A stretch of 64,000 nucleotides of DNA from Micromonospora solifontis (GCF_003725545.1 NZ_RJLN01000004.1:1-64000), one strand, 5' to 3'; shown: positions 34,563-46,994, numbered from the stretch's first letter. Notes: a model not told the origin generated them from the sequence alone. Numbers and translations are program-made.

Positions 34563-35777
34563 ATGATCGACCACCGCAGGCTCGGCCGGGAGCTGGAGCT
34601 GTTCGTCTCCGATCCCCTCGCGGGCGCCGGGCTGCCCATCTGGCTGCCGGCCGGCGCCGCCGCCCGGCACGCCGTCGAGGAGTACGTGCGGGACCTGGAG
34701 CGCCGGGCCGGCTACCGGCACGTCTATTCGCCGCCGCTGGGCAAGCGGGAGCTGTTCGAGATCTCCGGTCATCTCGGCTACTTCGCCGACGACATGTTCC
34801 CGCCTATGCGACTGAGCGCCGACGACGAGTTCGTGCTGCGTCCGGCGCTCTGCCCGCACCACGCGCTGGTCTACCGGGCCCGCGGCCGCTCCTACCGGGA
34901 GCTGCCGCTGCGGGTGGCCGAGATCGGCGGAATGTACCGGGCGGAACGGTCCGGGGTGCTCGGTGGACTGTCCCGGGTCCGCGCCATCTCGCTGAACGAC
35001 TCGCACAACTTCTGCGCGCTGGAGCAGGTCGGTGACGAGGTACGCGAGATCCTCCGGCTGATCCGCGCGGCGCACGCGGCGCTCGGGGTTCGGCCGGCGG
35101 GGTTCCGGCTGTCGCTGCGCGGGCCGGGGGAGAAGTACGTCGGCGACGACGCCCAGTGGGCGCGGGCCGAGGAGCTGCTCCGCGCCGCCCTCGACGGGGT
35201 CGACTTCGCCGAGGCTCCCGGCGAGGCGGCGTTCTACGGCCCGAAGATCGACATCCAGATCGTCGACGCGGCCGGCCGGGAGTCGACCATCTCCACCATC
35301 CAGCTCGACTTCGACAAGCCGGAGAAGTTCGACCTGTCGTACACCGACGCGGACGGAAGCCGGAAGCGGCCGGTGATGGTGCACCGGAGCCTGGTGGGCA
35401 GCATGGAACGGCTCTTCGCCTACCTGATCGAGGTGCACGCGGGCGCCTTCCCGGCCTGGTACGCCCCGGTGCAGCTGGTGCTCCTGCCGGTCGACGGCGG
35501 CCAGGCGGACGCCGCCGACGCGCTGGCCCGCCGGGCCGAGGCGGCCGGGCTGCGGGTCGAGGTCGACCACGCCGGTTCGCTGGGTGCCCGGATCCGCGAC
35601 GCGGCCCGGCGCAGGGTGCCGTACGTCGGCGTGGTCGGCGCCCGGGAGGCCGCCGACGGCTCGGTCTCCCTGCGCCTGCGCGACGGGCGCGGGCTCGACC
35701 CGATGCCGGCGGCCGACGCGCTGGGGCTGATCGGCGCGGTGGTGGCCGCCCGCTCGGCCGACCTGCTCCCGGGCTGA
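34563..35777 (+). CDS. Short threonyl-tRNA synthetase lacking TGS and editing domains
   Basis: A 404-residue ThrRS containing only the class II catalytic core and the anticodon-binding domain. Motif 2 region FVLRPALCPHHALVY, SYRELPLRVAEIGGMYR, FYGPKIDIQI and motif 3 VMVHRSLVGSMERLFAYL are present. The zinc ligands correspond to Cys97, His148 (NDSHNFC) and His274. The roughly 240-residue N-terminal TGS and editing domains of standard bacterial ThrRS are missing, so mischarged Ser-tRNA-Thr would not be corrected in cis. Probably a secondary synthetase beside a full-length one elsewhere. ATG follows AAGGAGAGCGAC. Controlled by the attenuator just upstream. Confidence 0.88.
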   Translation: MIDHRRLGRELELFVSDPLAGAGLPIWLPAGAAARHAVEEYVRDLERRAGYRHVYSPPLGKRELFEISGHLGYFADDMFPPMRLSADDEFVLRPALCPHHALVYRARGRSYRELPLRVAEIGGMYRAERSGVLGGLSRVRAISLNDSHNFCALEQVGDEVREILRLIRAAHAALGVRPAGFRLSLRGPGEKYVGDDAQWARAEELLRAALDGVDFAEAPGEAAFYGPKIDIQIVDAAGRESTISTIQLDFDKPEKFDLSYTDADGSRKRPVMVHRSLVGSMERLFAYLIEVHAGAFPAWYAPVQLVLLPVDGGQADAADALARRAEAAGLRVEVDHAGSLGARIRDAARRRVPYVGVVGAREAADGSVSLRLRDGRGLDPMPAADALGLIGAVVAARSADLLPG

Positions 35778-35799
35778 CCTCTCGTCGCCGCCGCGGACT

Positions 35800-35847
35800 G
35801 CGGCATGTCGCGGTCTCGCCGGTGCGGGAGGCCGCGACATGCCGCAA
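35800..35847. terminator. Bidirectional hairpin, TGCGGCATGTCGCGG repeat
   Basis: Perfect 15-bp arms, TGCGGCATGTCGCGG at 35800-35814 and its complement at 35833-35847, between two converging genes. CGACATGCCGCA from the right arm recurs at 50884-50895 in another convergent gap. Confidence 0.7.
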
Positions 35848-35875
35848 ACCCGGATGGCGGTCGGTGGGGGCATGG

Positions 35876-37912
35876 TCAGGGACGGGCCGGGGTGACGGCG
35901 GGGCGGGGGCCGGTCGGCGTGACGCCCGGCACCGCCGGAACCTCGTCGGTGAGCACCGCACCGGTGAACTGGGACCGGTAGAGCCGGGCGTACGCGCCGT
36001 CGGCGGCGAGCAGCTCGTCGTGGGTGCCCTGCTCCACGATCCGGCCCCGCTCCATCATCAGGATCAGGTCGGCATCGCGGATGGTGGACAGCCGGTGCGC
36101 GATCACGAAGCTGGTCCGGTCCGAGCGCAGGGCCGCCATCGCCCGCTGCAGCAGCACCTCGGTCCGGGTGTCCACCGAGCTGGTCGCCTCGTCGAGGATC
36201 AGCAGCGACGGCTCGGCGAGGAACGCCCGGGCGATGGTGATCAGCTGCTTCTCGCCGGCGCTGACGTTGCTGCCCTCCTCGTCGATCACGGTGTCGTACC
36301 CGTCGGGGAGGCTGCGCACGAAACGATCCACGAAGGTGGCCCGGGCCGCGGCGAGGATCTCCTCCTCGGTGGCGTCCGGCCGCCCGTAGGCGATGTTGTC
36401 CCGGATGGTGCCGCCGAAGAGCCAGGTGTCCTGGAGCACCATGCCGATCCGGCCCCGCAGCTCGTCCCGGCGCATGGTGGTGATGTCCACCCCGTCCAGG
36501 GTGATCCGGCCGGCGTCCAGCTCGTAGAACCGCATGATCAGGTTGACCAGGGTGGTCTTGCCGGCGCCGGTGGGGCCGACGATGGCCACCGTGTGGCCGG
36601 GCTCGGCCACCAGCGAGAGGTCGTCGATCAGCGGCTTGTCCGGCGTGTACCGGAAGGAGACGCGCTCGAACTCGACCCGGCCGTGCGGCTCGGCGTTCCG
36701 CGCCGGCCGGGCCGGCTCCGGGCTCTGCTCCTCGGCGTCCAGCACCGCGAAGACCCGCTCGGCGGAGGCCACCCCGGACTGGAGCAGGTTGGCCATCGAG
36801 GCGACCTGGGTGAGCGGCTGGGTGAACTGCCGGGAGTACTGGATGAAGGCCTGCACGTCGCCGAGGCTCATCGAGCCCGACGCCACCCGCAGGCCGCCGA
36901 CCACGGCGATCGCCACGTAGCTGAGGTTCCCGATGAAGAACATCGCCGGCATGATGATCCCGGAGACGAACTGCGCCCCGAAGCTGGCCTGGAACAGCTC
37001 CTCGTTCTTGGCGTGGAAGGCGGCCTCCACCTCCTTCTGCCGGCCGAAGACCTTGACCAGCTCGTGGCCGGTGTACGCCTCCTCGATCTGGCCGTTCAGC
37101 TCGCCGGTGTGCGCCCACTGGGCGATGAACTTGCGCTGGGACCGCTTGGCGATCTGGCTGGTCACCAGCACCGACATCGGCACCGCCACCAGCGCGACCA
37201 CGGCCAGCAGCGGCGAGATCCAGACCATCATGGCCAGCACGCCGACCACGGTGAGCAGCGCGGTGAGCAGCTGGCTCAGCGTCTGCTGGAGGGTCTGCGA
37301 GATGTTGTCGATGTCGTTGGTGACGCGGCTCAGCAGCTCGCCCCGCGGCTGCCGGTCGAAGTACGGCAGCGGCAGCCGGTTGAGCTTGTCCTCCACGTCG
37401 GCGCGCAGCCGCAGCACGGTCCGCTGCACCACCCCGTTGAGCAGCCAACCCTGCGCCCACATCAGCAGGCTGGCGCCCACGTACAGGGCGAGGGCCAGGG
37501 CCAGCACCCGGCCCAGCCGGTCGAAGTCGATGCCCAGGCCGGGCACCACGTCCATCCGGGCCAGCATGTCGGCGAACCGGTCGTTGCCCGACGCCCGCGC
37601 CGCGGCCACCGCCTGGTCGACGGTGGTCCCGGCGGGCAGCCGGCGGCCGATCACCCCGCTGAAGATGATGTCCGTGGCGTGGCCGAGCACCTTCGGCCCG
37701 GTCACGCTCAGCCCGACGCTGAGCAGCGCCAGCCCGAGCACCGCGCCCAGCTCCAGTCGGTGCGGCCGCAGCCGTCGCAGCATCCGTCGCGCCGAGGGCC
37801 CGAAGTTCATCGCCTTCTCGGCGGGCATGCCCATGTTCATGTGCGGCGGGCCGCCGCGCCGGCCGCCGGGTGGCAGCCGCTTCGGCGTCTCCTTCTCCTC
37901 CACGGCCGTCAT
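35876..37912 (-). CDS. ABC exporter half-transporter (multidrug/lipid type), second subunit
   Basis: A 678-residue fused membrane and ATPase protein. An N-terminal cytoplasmic extension (about 40 residues, Gly/Pro-rich with MNMGMP) precedes six membrane segments, the intracellular loop [21 protein letters not shown], Walker [14 protein letters not shown], signature [16 protein letters not shown] (an AGEKQ variant) and a canonical Walker [15 protein letters not shown] with catalytic Glu. Pairs with the upstream half-transporter to form a heterodimeric exporter; the start overlaps that gene by four bases. The full-activity ATPase site is on this subunit. Drug or lipid export is inferred from the MarR gene heading the operon. 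Confidence 0.92.
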   Translation of the reverse strand: MTAVEEKETPKRLPPGGRRGGPPHMNMGMPAEKAMNFGPSARRMLRRLRPHRLELGAVLGLALLSVGLSVTGPKVLGHATDIIFSGVIGRRLPAGTTVDQAVAAARASGNDRFADMLARMDVVPGLGIDFDRLGRVLALALALYVGASLLMWAQGWLLNGVVQRTVLRLRADVEDKLNRLPLPYFDRQPRGELLSRVTNDIDNISQTLQQTLSQLLTALLTVVGVLAMMVWISPLLAVVALVAVPMSVLVTSQIAKRSQRKFIAQWAHTGELNGQIEEAYTGHELVKVFGRQKEVEAAFHAKNEELFQASFGAQFVSGIIMPAMFFIGNLSYVAIAVVGGLRVASGSMSLGDVQAFIQYSRQFTQPLTQVASMANLLQSGVASAERVFAVLDAEEQSPEPARPARNAEPHGRVEFERVSFRYTPDKPLIDDLSLVAEPGHTVAIVGPTGAGKTTLVNLIMRFYELDAGRITLDGVDITTMRRDELRGRIGMVLQDTWLFGGTIRDNIAYGRPDATEEEILAAARATFVDRFVRSLPDGYDTVIDEEGSNVSAGEKQLITIARAFLAEPSLLILDEATSSVDTRTEVLLQRAMAALRSDRTSFVIAHRLSTIRDADLILMMERGRIVEQGTHDELLAADGAYARLYRSQFTGAVLTDEVPAVPGVTPTGPRPAVTPARP

Positions 37913-39642
37913 GCCGGCACCTCCGCGGTCTGCTGGGACGCCACGATCTCGGCGTACGTCGGGCAGGTTTCGAGCAGTTCCCCGTGTCGTCCCATCCCGA
38001 CGACTCCTCCGTCCTCGAGCACGATGATCTGGTCGGCGTCGACGATCGTGGAGACCCGCTGGGCCACGATCACCACCGCCGCGTCCGCGGTGACCGGCTT
38101 CAACGCCGCCCGCAGCCGGGCGTCGGTGCCGAGGTCGAGCGCGGAGAACGAGTCGTCGAAGAGGTAGATCTCCGGCTTGCGGACCAGCGCGCGGGCGATC
38201 GCGAGCCGCTGCCGCTGGCCGCCGGAGACGTTGGTGCCGCCCTGGGCGATGGGCGCGTCCAGCCCGCCCGGCATCTCGGCGACGAAGTCCCGGGCCTGGG
38301 CGATCTCCAGCGCCGCCCACAGGTCCGCGTCCGTGGCGTCCGGATTGCCGTACCGGAGGTTGCTGGCCACGGTGCCGCTGAACAGGTACGGCCGCTGCGG
38401 CACCAGACCGATCCGCCGCCACAGCTCGTCGGGGGCAAGTTCCCGGACGTCCACCCCGTCGACCAGCACCGCGCCGGCGGTCGGGTCGACCAGTCGGGGG
38501 ATCAGCGTGAGCAGGGTGGTCTTGCCGGCGCCGGTGGCGCCGATGATCGCGGTGGTGCGGCCGGGTACGGCGCGGAAGGTGATGTCGTGCAGCACCGGGG
38601 CGCTGGCGCCCGGGTACTGGAAGCCGACCCCGCGCAGCTCCAACTCGCCCCGGCCGGCGACCTCGGTCACCGGTCGCTCGGCCGGCACCACCGAGGACTC
38701 GGTGTCCAGCACCTCCCCGATGCGCTCGGCGCAGACCGCCGCCCGGGGCACCATCATCAGCATGAAGGTGGCCATCATGACCGCCATCAGGATCTGCATC
38801 AGGTACTGGAGGAACGCGGTCAGCGCGCCGATCTCGATCTGACCGGAGTCGACGCGGCCCGCGCCGAACCAGAGCACCGCCACGCTGGAGACGTTCAGCA
38901 CCAGCATGACCACCGGGAAGATCAGCGCCTGTAGCCGGCCGATGCGCAGGGCGGTCGCGGTCAGGTCCGCGTTCGCCACCCCGAAGCGGTCCGTCTCGTA
39001 CGGCTCGCGGACGAAGGCCCGGACCACCCGGATGCCGGTGATCTGCTCGCGCAGCACCCGGTTGACCGTGTCGATCCGGGTCTGCATGAGCCGGAAGCCC
39101 GGCACCATCCGGCTGGTGAGCAGGCCCAGCAGGATGGCCAGCACCGGCACGCTGACCAGCAGCAGCCAGGAGAGTCCGACGTCCTCGCGCAGCGCCATCA
39201 CCACGCCGCCGATGCTCATGATCGGCGCGGCGACCAGCATCGTGCAGCTCAGCAGCACGAGCATCTGCACCTGCTGCACGTCGTTGGTGTTGCGGGTGAT
39301 CAGCGAGGGTGCCCCGAACCGGCCCACCTCGCGGGCGGAGAAGCTGTTGACGTGGCTGAAGATGGCGGCCCGGACGTCCCGGCCGAATCCCATGGCGGTC
39401 TTGGCGCCGAAGTACACGGCGGCGATCGAGCAGGCGATCTGGAGCAGGCTGACGAGCAGCATCCAGCCGCCCGTACGCAGGATCTGGCCGGTGTCGCCGA
39501 CGGCGACGCCCTTGTCGATGATGTCGGCGTTGAGGCTGGGCAGGTAGAGCGACGCCAGCGTGCCGACGAACTGGAAGGCCACCACGGCGGCCAGCAGTCG
39601 TCGGTACGGGCGTAGCTGGGTGCGGAGCAGGCGGATCAGCAC
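37909..39642 (-). CDS. ABC exporter half-transporter, first subunit with Asp in place of catalytic Glu
   Basis: A 577-residue half-transporter: six membrane segments, Walker [14 protein letters not shown], signature [15 protein letters not shown], and Walker [13 protein letters not shown], in which the usual catalytic Glu is Asp. That is the hallmark of the degenerate half of heterodimeric exporters such as TM287/288 or BmrCD. The H-loop residue is also changed (VAQRVST). It overlaps the MarR gene upstream by 7 bases and its partner downstream by 4, giving a tightly coupled three-gene operon. Confidence 0.92.
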   Translation of the reverse strand: MLIRLLRTQLRPYRRLLAAVVAFQFVGTLASLYLPSLNADIIDKGVAVGDTGQILRTGGWMLLVSLLQIACSIAAVYFGAKTAMGFGRDVRAAIFSHVNSFSAREVGRFGAPSLITRNTNDVQQVQMLVLLSCTMLVAAPIMSIGGVVMALREDVGLSWLLLVSVPVLAILLGLLTSRMVPGFRLMQTRIDTVNRVLREQITGIRVVRAFVREPYETDRFGVANADLTATALRIGRLQALIFPVVMLVLNVSSVAVLWFGAGRVDSGQIEIGALTAFLQYLMQILMAVMMATFMLMMVPRAAVCAERIGEVLDTESSVVPAERPVTEVAGRGELELRGVGFQYPGASAPVLHDITFRAVPGRTTAIIGATGAGKTTLLTLIPRLVDPTAGAVLVDGVDVRELAPDELWRRIGLVPQRPYLFSGTVASNLRYGNPDATDADLWAALEIAQARDFVAEMPGGLDAPIAQGGTNVSGGQRQRLAIARALVRKPEIYLFDDSFSALDLGTDARLRAALKPVTADAAVVIVAQRVSTIVDADQIIVLEDGGVVGMGRHGELLETCPTYAEIVASQQTAEVPA

Positions 39643-40166
39643 GGACGGAGCCCCCGTGTCGTCTCGTCGGTGGTTTCCTGGTCTGGGTTCAACTGCCCGA
39701 CGTCGCCGTCGGACATGTTGGTGATGAGTTCGATGAGGAACTCCCGGATCACCGCCTTCTTCGCCGGGTCGGCGTCGACGGAGGTGAGCGGCGCGTCGGT
39801 GTGGATGCGGTCGATCAGGGCCTGGGAGTGCTCGCGGCCCTTGTCGGTGAGGGTGAGTTGGATGCTGCGCCGGTCGTTCGGGTCGCGGCGACGCTCGACG
39901 AATCCGTCCCGTTCGAGGGTGTCGACGATGCCGGTGAGGGTGGCCGGCCGGACGAAGCAGCGCTCCGCCACCTCCCGGTGGGTGCTGTCACCCTCCGCCC
40001 GGTGGAGGATCATGAGCACCCGCATGCCGGCCGTGGTGAGGCCGTGGTGCTCGGCGAGATGGCGCCCCCACCGTTGCCCCATCAGGTGTCCGGCCACGCC
40101 GAGGAGGCGGCCGAGCGGCGCGTGCTGCAGCACGTCGGGGAAGCGCACGAGAGGATCGATCTGCAC
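39636..40166 (-). CDS. MarR-family regulator of the ABC exporter operon
   Basis: A 176-residue winged-helix protein: [74 protein letters not shown], the full MarR core with the conserved DRR wing. It heads the exporter operon and probably represses it, with ligand binding releasing it. GTG 40166 is chosen; the palindrome CTAACGTTAG lies just upstream of it. An upstream TTG at 40202 is possible but less likely. Confidence 0.9.
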   Translation of the reverse strand: MQIDPLVRFPDVLQHAPLGRLLGVAGHLMGQRWGRHLAEHHGLTTAGMRVLMILHRAEGDSTHREVAERCFVRPATLTGIVDTLERDGFVERRRDPNDRRSIQLTLTDKGREHSQALIDRIHTDAPLTSVDADPAKKAVIREFLIELITNMSDGDVGQLNPDQETTDETTRGLRPC

Positions 40167-40170
40167 GGGC

Positions 40171-40180
40171 CTAACGTTAG
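40171..40180. promoter_or_regulatory. Palindrome at the MarR/ABC operon start
   Basis: CTAACGTTAG, a perfect 10-base palindrome ending 5 bases before the GTG. An AT-rich word in GC-rich DNA at the right place for autorepression. Confidence 0.5.
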
Positions 40181-40245
40181 CCTCCCGATCGTCAGGGGCC
40201 AAACTAATTTCCGACAGAAGTTGACGGGCCGGCCTTCGCCGCAGG

Positions 40246-40770
40246 TCAGCGGGGTGTCACGCCGCGCGCGGTGCCCGGGTCGTCGGGTGCGGTGGCGATG
40301 TACTCGCGCATCACATCGGCCACCTCGCGCAGGAACGCGGTCGTCGCCGCCGCCTGCTCGGGGGTGAGTCGGGCGACCGCGCGTTCGACGCCGGCCAGCA
40401 TCGGCCGCAGCGCGTCCACCACCTCGCTCACGGCGTGCTCGGTCACCCGAAGGCAGAGCCGGCGGCGGTCGTACGGGTGCGGCGTGCGCTCGACGTGCCC
40501 GGCCTGGACCAGGCGGTCGACCAGGGTGGTGGCGGAGGCGGAGCGGATGCCGAGCCGGTTGCCCAGCTCCACCGGGCCGAGCGGCTCGGCGCTGGAGACG
40601 AGGTGGTCGATGGCGGCGGCGTCGGTGGCCCCGATGCCCAGCCGGCGGGCCAGTGCCGACCGGGTGTCCCCGGCGACCCGGAGCACCTCGCGCAGCGCGC
40701 GGGCGGCCTCGCTGGTCGCGGGCGCCTGCCCTGGGTCGAACGGTGCTCCGGTTGACGACACCCCCTCCAT
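40246..40770 (-). CDS. MarR-family regulator, divergent to MFS exporter
   Basis: A 174-residue MarR protein: DAAAIDHLVSSAEPLGPVELGNRLGIRSASATTLVDRLVQAGHVERTPHPYDRRRLCLRVTEHA. Wing residues DRRR are conserved. No Shine-Dalgarno precedes ATG 40770; TAGCTT ends 6 bases before it, so it is probably leaderless. It is divergent from an MFS exporter with a strong palindrome between the two and is the likely repressor of both. Confidence 0.88.
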   Translation of the reverse strand: MEGVSSTGAPFDPGQAPATSEAARALREVLRVAGDTRSALARRLGIGATDAAAIDHLVSSAEPLGPVELGNRLGIRSASATTLVDRLVQAGHVERTPHPYDRRRLCLRVTEHAVSEVVDALRPMLAGVERAVARLTPEQAAATTAFLREVADVMREYIATAPDDPGTARGVTPR

Positions 40771-40792
40771 GGGTAAAAGCTAGCAGCTCAGG

Positions 40793-40811
40793 TAGCTAGA
40801 AAATCTAGCTA
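40793..40811. promoter_or_regulatory. Operator between MarR and MFS genes
   Basis: TAGCTAGA-AAA-TCTAGCTA, 8-base perfect arms, directly in front of the MFS gene and about 23 bases from the MarR start. Classic size for a MarR dimer site. Confidence 0.7.
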
Positions 40812-40826
40812 ATGAGGGAGGTCGTG

Positions 40827-42449
40827 ATGCGCAGCGACGGGCGCGGGCGCTGGTGGGGACTGCTCGCCCTCAGCCTCGGCGTGGCGATGATCATCGTGGA
40901 CGCCACGATCGTGAACGTCGCCGTACCGCAGATCATCCGCGACCTGGAGATCACCTCCACCGACGCGCAGTGGGTGCAGGAGGCGTACACCCTGGTCTTC
41001 GCGGCCCTGCTGCTGGTCGCCGGGCGCTTCGCCGACCGGTCCGGCCGCCGCCGGATGTTCGTCGCCGGGGTGACCGTCTTCGTGGTCGCCAGCGTGCTCG
41101 CCGCCCTCGCCGGCTCCGGCGTGGCGCTGATCGGCGCCCGGGTGCTGCAGGGCATCGGCGGCGCGATGATGCTGCCCACCTCGCTCTCCCTGCTCAACGC
41201 GAACTTCCGCGGCCGGGAGAAGGGCATCGCCTTCGCCGTCTGGGGCTCCACCATCGGCGGCGCGGCGGCCCTCGGCCCGCTGCTCGGCGGCTGGCTGACC
41301 ACCACATACTCCTGGCGGTGGGCGTTCGGCATCAACATCCCGGTCAGCCTGGCGGTGATCGTCGTGACCCTCGTCCTGGTCGCCGAGTCGCGGGACGAAC
41401 GGGCCGAACGCGCGGTCGACCTGCTCGGCGCGCTGCTCTCGGTGATCGGCATGACCGGCGTGGTCTTCGCCCTGATCGAGGGCCGCACGTACGGCTGGTG
41501 GGCGCGGGAGAAGCCGTTCAACCTCTTCGGCCTGGACTGGACCGCCTCGGTCTCCCCGGTGCCGGTCGCCGGGGCCGTCGGCCTGGCCGCGCTCGGCGTG
41601 TTCCTGGCCCAGCAGCTCCGCCGCAACCGGGCCGGCCGGCCGGCGCTGCTCGACCTGTCCCTGTTCGGCATCGGCTCGTTCCGCAACGGCATCCTGGCCG
41701 CCGCGATCGTCAGTCTGGGCGAGTTCGGGCTGCTCTTCGCCCTGCCGCTGTGGTTCCAGAACGTGCTCGGCTACAGCGCCTTCCGGACCGGTCTCGCGCT
41801 GCTGCCCCTCGCCGTCGGCAGCTTCCTGGCCAGCGGCCTCGGCGCCCCGCTGACCCAGCGCTGGGGCGCGGCCCGGGTGGTCCAGCTCGGCGTGGCCGCC
41901 GAGCTGGTCGGGGTGGCCGGGCTCGGCCTCGTGGTCGCCCCGGACACCGCCTGGTGGGCGCCGCTGGGCTTCCTTTTCGTGTACGGGGTGGGCGTCGGCC
42001 TGGCCACCGCCCAGCTCACCGGCGTCTCCCTGTCCGAGGTGCCGGTGCAGCGCAGCGGCCAGGGTTCCGGGTTGCAGAGCACCGCCCGCCAGGTCGGCTC
42101 GGCGCTCGGCATCGCGGTGCTCGGCACGGTGCTCTTCGCCGGTCTCGGCGGCATCCTGTCCGACCGGATCGCCGACCAGCCCGGGCTCGCTCCGGCCCAG
42201 CGGGATCAGGTGGTGACGGCGGTCAAGGAGAGCGCCGGGGCGGCGATCGCCGGGCTGGCGGCGGACCCGCGTACGGCGCCGATCGCCGCGGAGGCGAAGG
42301 TCGCCTTCTCCGACGCCACCCGATACGCGGCCTTCGCGGCGGCCGGTTTCCTGCTGGTCGGCCTGCTCGCCTGCCTGCGCCTGCCCCCGGTGCGCCCCGA
42401 GGCCGCCGGGGACGCGCCTCCGGCGGCGGCCGAACCCGCCCAGGTGTGA
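40827..42449 (+). CDS. MFS drug exporter, DHA2 (14-TM) family
   Basis: A 540-residue transporter with about 14 membrane segments. Motif A (GRFADRSGRRRMFV near residue 75), motif C region (LGPLLGGWLTTTYSWRWAFGINIP) and TIVNVAVPQI near the start are typical of EmrB/QacA exporters. It probably extrudes drugs or an endogenous metabolite with proton antiport. ATG 40827 with GGAGG five bases upstream is chosen; ATG 40812, abutting the operator, would suit a leaderless transcript. A 12-bp hairpin follows the gene. Confidence 0.93.
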   Translation: MRSDGRGRWWGLLALSLGVAMIIVDATIVNVAVPQIIRDLEITSTDAQWVQEAYTLVFAALLLVAGRFADRSGRRRMFVAGVTVFVVASVLAALAGSGVALIGARVLQGIGGAMMLPTSLSLLNANFRGREKGIAFAVWGSTIGGAAALGPLLGGWLTTTYSWRWAFGINIPVSLAVIVVTLVLVAESRDERAERAVDLLGALLSVIGMTGVVFALIEGRTYGWWAREKPFNLFGLDWTASVSPVPVAGAVGLAALGVFLAQQLRRNRAGRPALLDLSLFGIGSFRNGILAAAIVSLGEFGLLFALPLWFQNVLGYSAFRTGLALLPLAVGSFLASGLGAPLTQRWGAARVVQLGVAAELVGVAGLGLVVAPDTAWWAPLGFLFVYGVGVGLATAQLTGVSLSEVPVQRSGQGSGLQSTARQVGSALGIAVLGTVLFAGLGGILSDRIADQPGLAPAQRDQVVTAVKESAGAAIAGLAADPRTAPIAAEAKVAFSDATRYAAFAAAGFLLVGLLACLRLPPVRPEAAGDAPPAAAEPAQV

Positions 42450-42451
42450 GC

Positions 42452-42484
42452 CGGGGTCCCCGGTCGGAGGGGCCGGGGACCCCG
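42452..42484. terminator. Bidirectional terminator hairpin
   Basis: Perfect 12-bp arms CGGGGTCCCCGG/CCGGGGACCCCG with a 9-base loop between two converging genes. Confidence 0.7.
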
Positions 42485-42490
42485 ATCGGG

Positions 42491-42934
42491 TCAGCCGCCG
42501 AAGGCGATCGCGAGCGCGGCGGCCACGAAGACGATCTGCAGCACCGTCCGGGCGCCCAGCGGGGTCACCGGCCGACCGGCGAGCGTCAGCCTGCGCCGCG
42601 CGGCCGAGACGTTGGCCGGGAACATGGCCAGCATCAGCAGCGCCAGGCCGGCCGCCGCCCAGCGTGCCGTGGCCGGGGCCAGCAGGGCGAGCGCGCCGCC
42701 GAGCTCCAGCACGCCGGTGACCGTGACCAGCAGGTCGGGCCGGGGCAGGGCCGGCGGGACCATCGCGATCAGGTCCGCCCGCCGCGACGCGAAGTGGGCC
42801 ACGCCGGTCAGCACGAACATCAGCGCCAGGCCGATCCGGAGGGCGGGCAGCCAACCGTCGAGGGCGTCCACGCCGAGCAGGCCGGCGATCCGGGCCACGG
42901 CGGTGCCGGTGAGAAGGGCGATCAGGGGTGCCAT
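42491..42934 (-). CDS. DoxX-family membrane protein
   Basis: A 147-residue protein with four membrane segments: LRIGLALMFVLTGVAHFASRRADLIAMVPPALPRPDLLVTVTGVLELGGALALL is the DoxX signature region. Mycobacterial DoxX works with superoxide dismutase in a membrane oxidoreductase complex, but function here is open. Divergent from a TetR gene across two operator-like repeats, so TetR probably represses it. Confidence 0.88.
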   Translation of the reverse strand: MAPLIALLTGTAVARIAGLLGVDALDGWLPALRIGLALMFVLTGVAHFASRRADLIAMVPPALPRPDLLVTVTGVLELGGALALLAPATARWAAAGLALLMLAMFPANVSAARRRLTLAGRPVTPLGARTVLQIVFVAAALAIAFGG

Positions 42935-42944
42935 GGGTCTTCCC

Positions 42945-42987
42945 TCCGAGGGAGCAATCTTGTCATTGGCAAGATTGCTCCCTCGGA
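42945..42987. promoter_or_regulatory. 18-bp inverted repeat containing TetR site 1
   Basis: TCCGAGGGAGCAATCTTG and its exact complement flank a 7-base loop. Its centre is CTTGTCATTGGCAAG (42959-42973), the same 15-mer as site 2 with two changes. The left arm also covers the ribosome site of the DoxX gene, so the hairpin could form in that mRNA. Confidence 0.65.
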
Positions 42988-42993
42988 TGCCAT

Positions 42994-43008
42994 CTTGTCA
43001 ATGACAAG
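42994..43008. promoter_or_regulatory. TetR operator site 2
   Basis: CTTGTCA-A-TGACAAG, perfect 7-base arms, 14 bases before the TetR start codon. Centre-to-centre distance to site 1 is 35 bases. Confidence 0.65.
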
Positions 43009-43022
43009 TTAGGGTTGACCGC

Positions 43023-43571
43023 ATGACCTCGACCCGCTCGTACCACCACGGCGACCTCCGCCGCGCCCTGCTGGCGGCCGCGGCGGACGCGATGGCCGAG
43101 TCCGGACCGGCCGCGCTGAGCCTGCGCGACCTGGCCCGCCGGGCCGGCGTCTCGCACGCGGCGCCCGCCCACCACTTCGGCGACAAGGCGGGCCTGCTCA
43201 CCGCCCTCGCCACCCAGGGCTTCGAGCTGCTGGGCGAGGCGCTGCGGGCAGCCGGCGACGACCTCCGGGAGAGCGGCGTCGCGTACGTCGGCTTCGCGGT
43301 CCGACACCGCGCGCACTTCGAGGTGATGTTCCGCCCCGACCTCTACCGGGCGGACGACCCGGACCTGGTGGCGGCCCGGGAGCGGGCCGGGGAGCTGCTG
43401 CGCAGCGGGGTGGCCCGACACACCGGGCGGGAGCCCGACGTCGACTCGTTGGCGGCCTGGTCGATCGTGCACGGCTTCGCCACGCTCTGGCTGGCCGGTG
43501 CCCTGCCCGCCCGGGTCGGCCCCGATCCCGAGGCGGCCGCCCGTACGGTGATCGGCCGGCTGTTCCCCTGA
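43023..43571 (+). CDS. TetR/AcrR-family regulator (WHG domain)
   Basis: A 182-residue repressor. N-terminal helix-turn-helix YHHGDLRRALLAAAADAMAESGPAALSLRDLARRAGVSHAAPAHHFGDKAGLLTALA; C-terminal WHG-type ligand domain ending WSIVHGFATLWLAGALP. Two near-identical 15-base operators sit between it and the divergent DoxX gene. Inducer unknown. ATG start; no strong ribosome site, with AGGGTTGACC just upstream. Confidence 0.92.
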   Translation: MTSTRSYHHGDLRRALLAAAADAMAESGPAALSLRDLARRAGVSHAAPAHHFGDKAGLLTALATQGFELLGEALRAAGDDLRESGVAYVGFAVRHRAHFEVMFRPDLYRADDPDLVAARERAGELLRSGVARHTGREPDVDSLAAWSIVHGFATLWLAGALPARVGPDPEAAARTVIGRLFP

Positions 43572-43590
43572 CCGTCGAGCCTTCCCGGGG

Positions 43591-46876
<3,286 letters not shown>

Positions 46877-46965
46877 CTTGGTGGCTCCTCCCGGGAGGTC
46901 GATTCCGGGAGTGTATCGGCCGGGGTCCTCGCCCTAACGATCGCTCAGTGTGGCATCGAGCACTG

Positions 46966-46981
46966 TAGTCAAATTTGGCTA
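46966..46981. promoter_or_regulatory. Near-palindrome at PadR promoter
   Basis: TAGTCAAATTTGGCTA is palindromic except for one base pair and is AT-rich. A TACGCT -10 follows, 6 bases before the GTG of the PadR gene. Candidate autoregulatory site. Confidence 0.45.
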
Positions 46982-46994
46982 TTACGCTTGTCCG

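Noticed and set aside
34023..37460. A 1145-codon minus-strand frame covering the ThrRS and part of the ABC gene
   Set aside because: Antisense to ThrRS and out of frame in the ABC gene, with no domain recognisable.
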